Of a stretch of DNA of 62,003 nucleotides, positions 19,314 to 31,400 are shown in pieces. Origin of the DNA: Caulochytrium protostelioides. Its lineage: Eukaryota; Chytridiomycota; Caulochytriomycetes; Caulochytriales; Caulochytriaceae. Location: positions 1-62,003 of the forward strand of contig ML014223.1 of NCBI GenBank assembly GCA_003615045.1, in the 5' to 3' direction. The notes below the pieces were generated by a model, which did no database searches, had not been told where the DNA came from, and saw only the letters and a program-made list of their open reading frames with translations. Positions within the stretch are counted from its first letter, which is position 1; each line of letters begins with the position of its first letter. The position numbers were made by a program, and so were the translations under genes.

Positions 19314-21021
19314 GCCAGAACCCAAGCCTCATATCATTCGCATATATGCCCACGCCGGCGCGATGATGCGAGGGGGCGATGAAGGGGAATGATGATGATG
19401 AGTCGACGCTCCGCACGGCGGCCACAGAGCACGGCGCTCGGTAGTTCCCCGTACGTCTCAGGTTCAAGTCGTGCGGGATTATTTTTTTCCCATCGGGCGA
19501 CAGCACGGGGGTCTGGTGTCGCTCCTGAGCCCGCCGTCCCGCGTCCGTGCCGGGAGCCTTGAGGCCTACGTTTTTCCCCTCCACGTTGCTTATGCATTTA
19601 TCGTCGCGTGCCGCCCTGGGCTGGTACACACAGAAAGCGAACCGGCCGACTGGGCCCACGGCCTGCGGCCCAGAGCATTTCTCGCGCTCCACTGGGATGA
19701 AACGACCGCCACTGATCATGAAGCCGCATCGAGCGGGTCTCTCGTTGTCATCGTGGGATGGCGCAAGGGTATGCGACGGTATACCCCGGGAGGAGGAGGC
19801 TTCCGCAAAGGTTGCCGGATGGCCGCCGTCAAGCCGTCGCCGGCTGGCCAGCATCGCCCGTCGTGTCGAAGCTGCCTTGTGGCGCCGCAAGGCAGCGGCC
19901 ACCCTTCCCGCTGGGATACCAGGCTGCTAAGAGCAATAGGTGGAAGCAGCATGGCGAGGTGATGGACATCGGACGCAGCCTCCCATGAAGCGGTGACGCC
20001 CTTTCACGTCCCTGGGCTTACGTAGTGTGATGGGACTTCATCAGGCGAGCGGTGAATGGGCGCAACCGAGCTTGTGGGTGGTCCTCTGGGCGGTCTCCCG
20101 GCGAACCCGGAAGAGCTCGTAGGCAGCAGACGCTGGCAGCGGTGGACGTTCCAAAACAGGAGGGCGAAGGGTGGGGTCGCATCCGCTGAGCCGGTCCTTA
20201 GTTTGTCTTCGACCCCTTTCTTGCCCGATGTTGAGATTTTTGTAATTTTTTTTCTAATGCTTCGCCTGCCGAGCCGCGACGACGCCTCGTACGACCCGCA
20301 GGGGCGCAGCCGCCCCAGCAAATGACGAAACTGCCTCCACCGGTGGATGACCATCGCGCGATGCTCGCCATCGCCGCCATCGCCCATGCGGCGCCCATGG
20401 CCCCACCACGCTAGGCGTGCGGCCTGATCATGGGTGATCAGTGCAAGCGCAACCTTGCTGCACGCCTTGCGTGCTCACGACCTTATCAACGCGCCGAAAC
20501 GGCTCCGCGACGAAGCACACGAAGCAGAGCGCCCTCAATCCTCCGCCCTGCGGAGAACCCACCCGTCCTGTGGCGGCTTCAGGGGGCTTCATCCGGAGAC
20601 GGGTGGGCGATTAGCCGTTGTCAGATAGGTTGCGGTCGTCCGCGTTTCACCGCACGTGCAGGCAGCGCGATAACTGCTGACCGGTATACCGGCGACAACG
20701 CCTCGAGCGCGTGGCAGTCGTCACAGCATGAGAAATAACAGTAGAAAAAGCGAGCTGGACTCCGCCACAGGCCGTCCCGGGATCGCCTGTTTCACGTTCT
20801 AACGGTATTGCGGAGCCATGGCGCTGGCCCTTCGGTTCCGCGAAGGCGACCTCACGTCGAAGCCGCAGAGAAGGGGTTTCAATTGAATATAAAAGATTGG
20901 GATATACAAGGTCACGTCCAGTTCGCGGGTCATCCTTCCGCGCAACGGGAAAGATGAAGCGGAGACGCGAGGGGCAACAAGGGAAAGAGAGGGAGAGAGG
21001 AAAGTCATGGCATTTTCCGCT
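18724..21021. other. gene-poor interval after CFAP57
   Basis: This 2.3-kb stretch has lower GC content and no supported gene. It contains GA microsatellites (18871-18893, 19264-19312), a TATAAAAG on the plus strand near 20889 with no recognisable gene downstream, and the 3' flank of the mL53-like gene at its right end. A GGTTCAAGTC motif near 19461 is not embedded in a tRNA fold. Confidence 0.45.
19264..19312. repeat. (GA)n microsatellite
   Basis: About 24 uninterrupted AG/GA dinucleotides. Shorter GA tracts occur at 18871-18893 and 33922-33949. Confidence 0.95.
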
Positions 21022-22340
21022 TTACTCGCAGAAAACTCGGATATCCTCCTCGTTCTTGAGTTTACGCGCGTGCTGCCAGATTTCGTCCATGATTTGGGTG
21101 GATGACATCTCGCGGGTATTCAAGCGCAAGACGTGCTTATCGGCTGGATGGCGCACAAACAAACACCCAAAAAATGACATCGGCGTGTCCAAACAACAAT
21201 AATCAGGAGGATGTGGCGTGAGCGAGACGTTTGCTTGATCCTTCGAGGCCTGTCTTTCGGCCATGTATGCAGTTCATGCCCTTCATTGCTGGCTAGCCAC
21301 GCGATCATGGGCCATGGCACTTACTGTAGTGGACTTCGAGAGTCGGCTGGAGATGATCGGCGTACGTGATTTTCGACGTAAAGTTCTTGTTGAACCGCGT
21401 GTTGTTTTGCGAGGCCAAGTTGCCCACCAACGCTCTGTAGTTGTGGGTTGAAACCAGGGCATCATCATGCGAGGCGATAAGAGCATGATTGATATGACCA
21501 TCATCGAAAAAAAATGAAATGAAATCACGCGAAATAATAGTGTGAGTTAAGGAGCAAGAGTCACCGATGAAAGACCGCGAGCGACCGCGACGCCGTCGTA
21601 TCCCTGGAAAGGACACCAAACAAGTCCACTCTTGACACTCCTGGAAAGGACGGTATGGTCGGCAACATGTCGTTCATAGAGACCTGCGAAGGTCGACGGC
21701 GCCCGCATTGCCCTACCCAAGCAGAGACATGGGTTTGCCTTTGATGGCGGAGACGAGCACTCCCATGGTCGCCATTCCCGTTGCTATTCCCGTGAACACA
21801 CGTCGTCCATGTTACGTCCATGACCACAGCGCACTCCGACGGCCAATCCCCTGCGTGCGGAGCCCCTCGCGGGAGCACTGACACGCGTCTCGCTGGAGCG
21901 GCATGAGGACGACAAGGTAGGCTGACTCAACTAGACGCATGGGATCACGGCGCAGCACGGCGTGTCTCAACCATGCATCGCACAACGACACTTATAGGGA
22001 GCTGCCGATGCTGCTGAGGGCGGGGCGCCGAGCCATCGGCCCCGCACGACGAATCGTGCAGGGCGCTGCTTGACAGCCGTCACCGATAACGGCTGTCTTT
22101 GGAAGCAGATTTCAGTCGCTCGTACCGAAAACGAGCGCGCCAACCTAATACGCGACGCGCTGCTGGCGCTAGAGCTCCTGCTGGTGCTACTGCTGGTGCT
22201 GCGATGGCGCCCGCGCACAAGTCTGCGCGCGCCTACGCGGACGATAGGCCAGGTTACCTCAAGGACCGGGCATGCTGGTCGAGCACCGCAAAGTTCACGT
22301 TCACGTGGTTGACATATCGGAAAATGTGGGCGGAGTTCAT
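21022..22340 (-). CDS. MRPL53: mitochondrial ribosomal protein mL53-like, 4 exons
   Basis: This gene is only visible after splicing. Exons on the minus strand are 22340-22258, 21603-21565, 21434-21325 and 21143-21022; introns are 654, 130 and 181 nt with GT-AG ends (donors GTAACC, GTGACT, GTAAGT). All junction phases agree and give 117 residues. The N-terminal part (YVNHVNVNFAVLDQHARSLR) recalls the mL53 opening, where a beta strand is followed by a Phe-Pro-Phe-like turn and a helix with an Arg-rich face. The later part has a strand and turn (PTLEVHYTDKHVLRL) then an amphipathic helix ending HARKLKNEED. Length fits mL53 (about 100-112), a thioredoxin-fold protein of the large mitoribosomal subunit. 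The exon model is well supported by phase; the family name is a moderate-confidence inference. Confidence 0.6.
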
Positions 22341-22908
22341 CGTGTACTAATCGCCGTGCGGCGGCGTGAAACGAAGAACTAAGGTCACGGGATGACGGCA
22401 GTCGATGAAACGAGACGGGGAAGAGGGGAGGTCCCGTCGGAGCGTTGATAAGGCACACAAAGTTTTTATCTCGTCACTACGTGGCCCAACCGTTCTCGCG
22501 GCTGCATCTGCCAACCCGGTGTGGAAGGCTGGAGCGCATGCTTGCGGTGATGGATCAGCTCCCGTTATAACGCGGCGACTGTCTCTGGGCCGCTGTCATC
22601 AACTTGAGGGCCGAGAGTCCGACGCCACACGCCGCCGACCGCCCCTTTCTCCCGCTCACCCGGGTCCAAGTGGCGGGGCATGTTTGGTGGTCGTGTCCTT
22701 GCCCGCGCACACTTCGGCGAGCACGCTGCGCTGGAGCGCGCTGTCGTATCGGTCAAGACCAGCCGTCCGCATCATGGATAGGCTCGGGCCTTATGACTTG
22801 GCTGCTGGCAGCTCTTGTAGGATGATTCTGAAGATCGAGTCGTCGGTACTAACGCGTAGCATGTGCCTTATCTCCGCCGTGGCGTCCCACCCAACGCCGA
22901 ACTCCGCC
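22341..22908. promoter_or_regulatory. divergent promoter region mL53-like / METTL2
   Basis: This 0.57-kb gap separates two divergent genes. An open frame continues upstream of METTL2 through it, but its composition is not protein-like. No clear core elements are seen. Confidence 0.4.
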
Positions 22909-24255
22909 ATGACGGCCAAGGACGCCCCCCCTACCGCTGCTGCTGCTGCTGCTGCTGCCCCGTCGCTGATCCCTGCCAAACGTGAAGCGCCTATCGACGC
23001 CGTCGAGCCGGCTGTGTTGGCCGCATCCGCATCCGCATCGGCCTCATCCGCCACCCCAGCGGCGATCCCGCTCGCGGCCTCCGCCACGATGCCCACCGCC
23101 GTGACCCCGGGCCCGTCCGTAGCACCGCCGCCGCTGCCACCTGCCTCAGCCGCAGTGCCTCCGACCCAGGGCCATGCCAAGAAGGCTAGGCCCGACGCCG
23201 AGCCTGCGACGGCCCCGGCGGCTGGGACCGATGCCGCCGACGGATCGCCCCCGGCAGCGTCGCAGCCGCGGCCCTCGTTCGGCTCGCGGCGTCTCGTCGA
23301 CAAGGCAGCGGTCTGGGAGAACAACGCGTGGGACCACGTGACGTGGGAGGCCGAGGAGGAAGCGGCGGCGCGCGCGGTGGTGGCGCAGCAGGCGCAGGCC
23401 GCGGTGCCCGCCGGCCGCCAGGCCGAGCTCGAGCAGACGGCGGCCGACCAGTGGAATGCGTTCTATGGCCGCAACGGTGTCAACTTCTTCAAGGACCGGC
23501 AGTGGCTGGCAAACGAGTTTCCCGAGATCTTTGACTCCGACGCGGCGCCGGCGGGCCAGGCGGCATCCGACGCTGCCGTCTCATCATCCACGTCGGCCGA
23601 CGCCGAAAAGCATGATGCCAATGAGGATGGGACGCGGAATGCAAAATCGATAAACGAGACGAGCGAGCCGCCGATAGTCACCAAACGCATCCTGGAAATC
23701 GGATGCGGCGTCGGCAACACCATCTTCCCGATTCTGGAGCGCAATCAGGACCCGGGACTACATGTCTACGCGACAGATTACTCGGCGACCGCCATTTCGC
23801 TGCTCAAGGAGCACGCGCTGTACAAGCCGTCCCGCTGCACGGCGTGCGTGTTCGACGTCACGTCGCCCGACATCCCGCCCTGTCTCAAGCCGGGGAGTAT
23901 GGACATCATTATCTGCATATTTGTGCTGTCGGCCATCTCACCGGCCACGTGGCCTCAGGCCGCTGCCAACATCCAGGCTCTGCTCAAGCCGGGCGGCCTG
24001 CTGCTGTTCCGCGACTACGGCCGCCACGATCTGGCGCAGCTCCGCTTCAAGAAGGACCGATACCTCGCCGAGAACTTCTACGTGCGCGGCGACAACACGC
24101 GCGTCTACTTCTTTACCCAGGACGAGATTGCTGCCATGTTCCCAGGATGGGAAGTCATGCAGAACGACTACGATCGCCGCCTCATCGTCAACCGCAAGCG
24201 CGCGATCACGATGCACCGCAATTGGCTGCAGACGAAACTCCGCAAGCCCCGATAG
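22909..24255 (+). CDS. TRM140: tRNA m3C methyltransferase, METTL2/Trm140 family
   Basis: SAM-dependent enzyme that makes 3-methylcytidine at position 32 of tRNA-Thr/Ser/Arg. From the Met at 22909 the product is 448 residues. About 150 low-complexity residues (poly-Ala, Ser-Ala repeat) precede the conserved core: KAAVWENNAWDHVTW, WNAFYGRNGVNFFKDRQWL, SAM motif I ILEIGCGVGNT (about 261-271), YATDYSATAI, FDVTSP, and the terminal YFFTQDEIAAMF and RRLIVNRK blocks. These are typical of METTL2/METTL6/METTL8; FKDRQWL and the extended N-terminus favour METTL2. The frame is open back to 22405 (in-frame Mets at 22774 and 22861), so a longer, possibly mitochondrial, N-terminus is conceivable. Confidence 0.9.
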   Translation: MTAKDAPPTAAAAAAAAPSLIPAKREAPIDAVEPAVLAASASASASSATPAAIPLAASATMPTAVTPGPSVAPPPLPPASAAVPPTQGHAKKARPDAEPATAPAAGTDAADGSPPAASQPRPSFGSRRLVDKAAVWENNAWDHVTWEAEEEAAARAVVAQQAQAAVPAGRQAELEQTAADQWNAFYGRNGVNFFKDRQWLANEFPEIFDSDAAPAGQAASDAAVSSSTSADAEKHDANEDGTRNAKSINETSEPPIVTKRILEIGCGVGNTIFPILERNQDPGLHVYATDYSATAISLLKEHALYKPSRCTACVFDVTSPDIPPCLKPGSMDIIICIFVLSAISPATWPQAAANIQALLKPGGLLLFRDYGRHDLAQLRFKKDRYLAENFYVRGDNTRVYFFTQDEIAAMFPGWEVMQNDYDRRLIVNRKRAITMHRNWLQTKLRKPR

Positions 24256-24798
24256 ACGTTTCTGATGCTGAGTCGACTCGCCGCGCGAGGACCCTTTCGA
24301 TCGTCCTTCCTGTTTATAGAAGAATCCTTGTTAAATAAGAACCTTTGACTCTTGGTGCGTCGGATGCCGGGTGCTGGGAGCTCGGCTCTGCAGGAAGGAG
24401 CAGCAGCAGGACCCCCGCGTGGCTGAGCGGATCTGGGGTGCGCCCAGTGGCAACGGGCGCACAGGCCCGACGGGCGCTCGCCCCATGTCACACCCGCGGC
24501 ATCCCCTACAAGACGATCGCGTGCGTCTCAGCGCCGTGCACCTCCACGAGCGCCCGTCGCCGTCCTCCCCACCGCCGTCGCTAACGCCGCCGCCGTCCAC
24601 GTGCACGCCTGCAGCGGCTACGCTGTCTGTTCCATGTTCTTCTCGCGGCGGTTATTCCCATCCGCGGTCATTTCTCCTGTCCTGCTTCTCCCGGAACCCG
24701 ATTCGCGCGCTGCCTACGCGGTCGCCGCTGCGTGCTTCTGCTCCCGGTCCTGACCTCGTTCCGCTCCGTGCCAACCGCCCAACGCCCCGACGTGCGCG
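24256..24798. other. intergenic METTL2 to OST2
   Basis: Tandem spacing of 543 bp, presumably METTL2 3' UTR and the OST2 promoter. No exon or RNA gene is recognised. Confidence 0.4.
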
Positions 24799-25338
24799 AT
24801 GTCGAACGCGAAGGCGCGGCACGCCGCCGCGGCCGCGGCCACTAGCAGCCACGACGAGTCCGACGTGATGGCGGCCGCCACGATCGTGAAAAAGCGCGTT
24901 TCCACGACGCGCACGACCGTGACGACGCGCGCCGCCATCACGACCGCGTCGGCGCCGACGAAGCGCGATAAGCTCGGCAAGCCGCTGTCGACCGCGGGCG
25001 CGTCCGCCGATCCCCACCGGTCGGTGTTCCACATCTTGTGGACCCGTTACTGCGAGGAGACCACGCCGAAGCTGATGTGGATGGACCTCTACCTGGTGGC
25101 GATGGCCCTGACGGGCGCCGTGCAGTTCGTCTACGTGCTGCTTGCCGGCGCCGATCCCTTTAACCCCTTCCTCGCCGGGTTCATTGCGAGCGTCGGCAAT
25201 TTCTGCCTCGCCGTCAACCTCCGCTTGCAGAGCCACCCGGCCACGCTGCACTCGCTCAACATCTCGCCCGAGCGCGCGTTCGCCGACTACGTCGTGTGCT
25301 CCTTGATACTCTACGCCTTCTGCGCCAACTACCTCTAA
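24799..25338 (+). CDS. OST2: oligosaccharyltransferase subunit Ost2/DAD1
   Basis: Small ER-membrane subunit of the oligosaccharyltransferase that N-glycosylates nascent proteins. The 179-residue product has about 65 extra Thr/Ala-rich residues, then the DAD1 domain: LMWMDLYLVAMALTGAVQF (first membrane segment), the invariant PFNPFLAGFIASVGNF (second), LAVNLRLQ, then SPERAFADYVVCSLILY (third) to the C-terminus. The usual length is 110-130, so the N-terminal extension is lineage-specific. It is convergent with the large TPR gene, with a 148-bp gap. Confidence 0.93.
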   Translation: MSNAKARHAAAAAATSSHDESDVMAAATIVKKRVSTTRTTVTTRAAITTASAPTKRDKLGKPLSTAGASADPHRSVFHILWTRYCEETTPKLMWMDLYLVAMALTGAVQFVYVLLAGADPFNPFLAGFIASVGNFCLAVNLRLQSHPATLHSLNISPERAFADYVVCSLILYAFCANYL

Positions 25339-25486
25339 GCCTCTGTGGCCCAGCTGTGCAGCGCGCGAAGCGCCACGTGGGATGACCGCATGAAAAAAAA
25401 TCGATATGTACATAGATCTACGTCGGACCCGTCGCCCAGCTCGTGCTCATGCGGTATCGCGCGTAGACCGGGGGTGGGGACCGCGT

Positions 25487-28427
25487 CTAGGAAGTCATCG
25501 GCGCGGTGGCCATCGCTAGCACGGGCTCCATATCGCGACGCGCGCGGCGCACCACGTCCTCGCGGAACCGGCGCGCGGCGAGCCGGAGCAGACGCTCCGT
25601 CGACGAGGCGTCCAGCGATAGCGTGCTGCCTTGCGAGAGCGAGGTCGGGCGCTGCGAATGCGTCCGCATGAGCGCGGGGTGCGCGGCCTCAAGCGCGTTC
25701 GGCGAGGACGCGGCCGACGCGGCGGCCGACGCGGCAGCCGATGCGGCAGGCATTCCCGTGCGGCCGTGCGACGGTTCTACGTCGACGTCCTCCAGCAGGA
25801 TGGACGGCTCGCCTAGCACCTTCGCGGCCTTGCTCAGGCTCGTCGTTTCAGCGTCGGCCGTCACTGTCATCGATGTCGTCGTCGACGTCGTGCTGTGCTG
25901 GCTGGGATGAGCGCCGTCGGCGGCAGCGCCATCGCCCGTATCGCCCGCTACCGACCCGCTGGCCGCATCACACGGCGACGCAGGCGGCAGGTCGTGGTCG
26001 GGATCGAGCGCCACGGCGGCCAGGCCGCCCACCTGCAGCGCGATCCCGGCGGCGCCGTCGTTCGTAGAGATCACCGTGATGAGCACCGCCTCCACGTTCT
26101 CCACGTGATGGGACGCGGGCTGCGGGCCGCTGCTCGCGCTGCTGCTGTTGCATGCGGCGTGACCGTGGTGCGGGTGCGGCGTGCACCCGATGGCCTGCAT
26201 GGCGTCCACGAGGACGGCTTGCGAGGCGCGGCGGCGCCAGAAGGCGGCATCACGCATCCGCGTCAGCGCTGGCGGCAGTGTCGACGCCGGCGGCTCCGGC
26301 GGCTCCGGCGTGATCCCGAAGTCCTCGTCCATCAAGCGCTCCAGCAGCGAGGGCAGGATCAGCCCAGTGTTGGTTTCATCGGCCAAGGGCGCCGCCGAAG
26401 CCGGAGCAAGGGCCTGAACAGGGGCGGGAGCAAGGGCCTCGGCCTCGGCGTCGGCCTCGGTGGGCGGCGCGACTACGAGCTGGTCCAGGCACAGGCGGTC
26501 GGGGTGCAAGGGCGCGATGATCGTGTCGATGAAGCGCATCAGACTCAGATGCAGCCGAATGTGGTCCATCTGGAGCGCTTGGACGGCCGATGTCGAGACG
26601 ACGGGCGGCGGATGCGACGGCGTCGTCGAGGTCGCGGGTCCGCCGCCGCTGCTGCTATGCGGGTGGCCGAGACTTGTGGCCATCGGGTTGCCCGGCTTGA
26701 GGATCGTCGGGCGGTGGACAGGCCGTGGTGCGTTAGGGCCCTGGCGCAGCGAGGCGTCGCGCGACGGCGTCGAGGCCAGGATGTGCTTCGTGAAGGTGCT
26801 CACCACGGGCAGCGGCAGCGTCTCCTCGGTGGCGACGGTGCTGTGGGCCTGTGTCAAGCGCGACTCGACCGCGGTGATCTGGGTGCGGCGGTGCGAGACG
26901 AGGGCCTGGAGGACCTGGAGGGCGTCGACCAACGTATTGGCGAGCGGCTGCGTGTGGCGCGGCGAGCCCGTGACGACGGCGGAGGCGGCGGCCATTGGCA
27001 GCGGGCTGTGGCGGAGCGACGCCACGCGCGTGAAAGGGGAGGCCAGAGCGGCCGCGTGGACGGGAGGCTCGGACGGAACCCATTCGATGCATTCGCGCGG
27101 CACGAGCCGCGGCACGGCGCGCAGCACGCGCTCCATCGCGGCGAGGGCGCCGCGCTCGTCGTCGCTCAGCGGAAGGGGCGCGGGGGATTCGGCGGCACTG
27201 AGCGCGTGGAACGCGAGCGCCTGCGCCATATTGTACAGGAGCGGGATGACCTGGTCGCGCAGGAGCGGCGCGGCGCGGTTGCGTGCCAGGAGGGGCGCGA
27301 GTCGCTCCGCGAAGGGTTTGACGGCGGTCTTGCCGCCGATGGGCCACATGCTGACCGGGTCGCTGGGCGGCTGGATGCCACTGCGCGCGCGCTTGGCCGG
27401 CCGCGCCGCCATGATGAGGCGGTCCCAGGCGATGCTCGTGCCCATCATGAGCTGTGCCGCGAGAAGCGGTTTCTGCAGCAGCAGGCACGCCGACGCCAGC
27501 CCCAGCTGGATCACGGTGTTGATCAGGTCTTCACCCGAGGCGGACGCGGTATTCAGCGAAGTCGCCGGGCGGCCCGGATGCGCCGTGACGGGGCGGAGCT
27601 CGCGGCAGAGGAGGCGGACGCCGTGCAGAACGTCCGCATACCACTCCGGGTACGGGCCCGTCGTGGCGAGCGAGCGCTGCTGGCGCTCGGGCGAGTCGCC
27701 GTGGAGAATGCCGCCCGTGAGCGCCGAGAGACGGCCGATCTCGATCATGCACATGCCCGCGTTGATGGTGGCGACGCGCGCCGCGGCGAGGTCACCGGCG
27801 GCCGTAAACTCGGTCACAGACTCGGCGAGCTTGCGGGCTGCTTCGCTGCTGCGGCCGAGGCGCAGGAGCGAAATACCGGCGTTGCCGACGACGCGTGCGC
27901 GGGACACGGGCCCGTCGACGACGGCGCCGTGGAAGGTCAGCGAGAGCAGCGCGCGCTGATGGAGGCGCAGCGCGCGTTCGGACGCGCCCAAGCGCTCCCA
28001 GCAGTTCGCGAGTAGTGAGTAGCTGCGGCAACGGGCCTGTAGGCAGTGGCGGTGGATATAGCTGAGGCGCACGGTCGGGCGGATCGCTGCCGCTGCCACG
28101 ACCGCCGCGGACGCGTTGGCGGTGGCGGCGACGGTGGCGTGGGCGCCGTGGTTGGAGGCCGAGCGCGCCGGCACGCTGCGCTTGTTGAGCGAGACCGAGC
28201 GCTTCATGCTCGGCGGCTGCGGCAAGGGCCAGATCTCGAGGGCTTCGCCCACGAGCTCCATGCACACGTGGTGCCATGCCATGGCTTCCGGGATTTTCCC
28301 GAGATCAAAGTTGACATTGCCCATCGTGGTCGCAATCTCCATGAACAGCACAATCGTGGGCGGACCCAAGGCTTCCCACCCGGTGACTTCCGCTGGTGGC
28401 GCCGCTGGAATCTCATTCGATGAAACC

Positions 28428-28462
<35 letters not shown>

Positions 28463-31400
28463 GCGCAGGAGATCCATGTTCGTCTTTTGACGGTTGATCC
28501 CCTGCGTTGGGCGGCGCAGCATATCACGCGGGTTCCAGGTATTCAAGCCACGCGAGGCAAGCGTCGCAAAGGAGGTGGGAGCACCCGAGTTTGGCCCGGC
28601 GTTCGCGCCGTTCTGGCTTAACAATTCAGCCCCCGAGACAGTGTGGTGGCCGTCCTCTTTTGCAGCGTAGCCAGTATGGCCCGCGTGGTGGTTAGGGTGG
28701 TGGTGGTGGTGCAAGGACGCCGAGGAGGAAAGCGAGGAGGCCGAGTAGTCGCCGTGTCGCGTCATACTGCGCGCCGGCAGCGGCTCGTTCTCGTTCGGGA
28801 TCAGGCCCCCATCCAAGCCACCCGCGCCCAGGCGGTGACGCGCCGAGGCCAACCGGTAATTCGGCGGCAGCGTGCCCGCGGCCATCATGGGCCCCATCGG
28901 CATCGGCATCGGCATCGTGTTGCTCGTGTTGATGCCGCTGCCGTTGAGACTCGAGCCGCCGACCGCAGGGCCGCCGTTCGACGACTGGCTGATGCTCATG
29001 TTGCTCGCATGGGCCGTGGTGTTGCCACGGACCGGGGTGCGCGAGGAGGCCCGCGGCGCGTGGAGGCCGTAGGGCGAGTGGGGGGACGTCTTGGCGGTGC
29101 CCAGGTGGCCGGGCGAGGTGTGCGGCGAAGTGTGCGGCGAAGTGTGCGGCGAGCCGTGGGGTGAGCCGTGAGGGGAGCCGTATGGGGAGCCGTGGGGTGA
29201 GCCGTGGGGTGAGCCGTGAGGCGAGCCATGCGGGGAGCCATGAGGCGAGCCCATTGCCGTGCGGTGGCGCCGCAGCGACGGCGAGGCCTCCGGCGTGGCC
29301 GGGGCGGCGGACCCGACGGCTCCCGCAGTCGTGGTCGTGGCCCTTGTGAGTGGCGAGCTCGGAGCCGTGGCAGGCAACGAATGAACCTCGCTCGAGACCG
29401 GCGGCTGCTGCGGTGGCTGCGGCGGGGTGTGGGGGTGCCCGGTCTCATCAGTGAGCGTCGCCGTTGCCGTCGCCGTGGCGGCGGGCAGCTCGGACGATGC
29501 CGGGGAGGGGGGCTCGCGCTGCGCGTCGTCTTCGGTGTCGCTGCCGCTGTTGCCAAAGTAGGACGCCATGAACTGGGACACCGAGTCTGAGTCCGAGTTG
29601 CCGTCGAGCGTGTCGGACGGGCGGGAGCCATCGCCGTCGGAAGTCTGCGACGGGCGCCGCAAGACGCCCTGGGCGACCGAGGCGGTGTCCGCTGCCGTAC
29701 ACCCGTCCTTCACGTGCAACGGCGGCGACGCCATCAACGGCGTGGACGACCCCACGTGGGTCGCCGAGGCCATGGCGGTCGCATCCGGGTCCAAGGTCGG
29801 TTCAGCTAGCGCCACGGCGGCATCGGGCGAGCTCGTCGCCGAAGCCGGCGGCGTCAGCAGGTCCGAGTCCATGGACGGGAGCTCGTCGTCGCTCTCGCTG
29901 AGGGCGGCGGCGGCATCGTTGGCCGCGCCAGGCGCTGCAGCGGCGGCGGGTGCGGCCGTGTCGCGGGCCGGGGGCGGGGACCCGCGCACGAGCGTCTGGG
30001 CGATGTGCCACGCGCGCTCGAGGGCTTGGAGCGCGCTGCCCATGTCGCCGAGCCGGCGGTGCGCCGTGGCCATGTTGTTGAGCGCCTTCGCCTCGCGGAA
30101 GGGGTCGTTAATCATGACGGCAATGTCGCGCGCGCGACGCCAGCTTTTGAGCGCGCCGAGGTACTCGCAGGCCGGCGCCGAAAACAGGATCAGCCCGCGG
30201 TCTAGGCACTCGTCAACGGCCAGCTGCGGACTCTCGTCGATGAGGCTCAGCCGCTCCGTTGAGCTCTTCGTGGTGTCATGCGGCGAGAGCAGCGACGATG
30301 ACATCGATGCTGCCGCGGCTGCCGATGTGGAAGCCGCGGTGCCGTTCGTAGCAGACGAGGAAGCCGCGGGATCACTCGGCACCTCGGACCGCGGCGGTGA
30401 GCGGCCTGGACCCATGTTGGCCGCGACGCTGGCGTTGGCGCAGCTTTGGCTCGAGGACGAGGACGATGAGGACGCCGCGTCTGCGAGGTGGACCACGTGG
30501 TCCGTCTTGACGGCCGGAAGGGAGCCGCCCATCGCGACGGCTGGCACGGCGGTCCCGGAGGACGGCGGCGCGGCGGCGCTCATGGTGGCACTGAGGGCAT
30601 GCATGGCCATAGACGACCCGCGATCGAGCGTGACGGCACCCGAGCCCAGCAGAGTCGGGGGCAGGCCGTGTGTGAACGGGTTGCCGCTGATGCTCGCGCT
30701 GGCCGGGTACGGGTGCATGGTCATGCGCGCGTTCGACGACAGCGACGCCATGCGTTCGGGTGCCTTGGGGAACGGCTTCAGGAGCGCGGACGGCGCCGCC
30801 ACGGCGCTGGCGGGTACCGGCTGGGGCGTGCGGTACATGAGCGACTCGGGCGAGGCGATGGCGCGGGCAGAGGTGGCGCACGCCGTGGGCGGCGCCGACT
30901 CAGCCGACGGCGGCTGCGACGACGATCCGCCGGTCGAAGGGCAGCTCGAGCCGTTGGCGCTCGGCATGACGGCCCACCGCTTGCGCTGCCGGGGCTTCGG
31001 GGTGTTCGTGGTCGGCGACTTGATGGGCGTTGGGTGCGCGTGCACGTCGCTCTGGATCGTGAGCCGCGGCTGGATCGTTGGCACCGCGCGCGCGGCGGGC
31101 AACGCCATGTTCGTATGCGAGCTGATCATGGACACGGGAACCGGGACCGGGACCGAGACCGACGTGGGCATAGGTGTGGGGGTCGGCGTGACTGGATGCC
31201 AGGCGGCCATCGCGACGGCGGCCGCGGGATGCGATCCGCCGGCAGCAGCGGCGGCGGCGGCCCACGTCATGGACGCGCCATGGGCGCCGGGACTCATGCT
31301 GCGGTCGGGCAGCAGGGTGGGTTTGCGCTCGACGCCGTCGCGCGAGATGGCGATGCTGTGGGCGCTCACGTCGCCGATGGCCATCGTCGGCGGCCGCGTG

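Noticed and set aside
19440-19500. GGTTCAAGTC followed by a T-run, resembling a tRNA B box and Pol III terminator
   Set aside because: The T stem does not pair and no D or anticodon stem can be folded upstream.
21561-21884. Start of the mL53-like gene at the Met at 21677 by read-through of intron 1
   Set aside because: The upstream exon 22340-22258 joins in phase to 21603 through clean GT-AG sites and gives a better N-terminus.
25895-28015. 706-codon open frame antisense to the TPR gene (and 762 codons at 29568-31856)
   Set aside because: Both are shadows of the minus-strand 2204-codon gene; compositions are GC-driven and no domain is visible.
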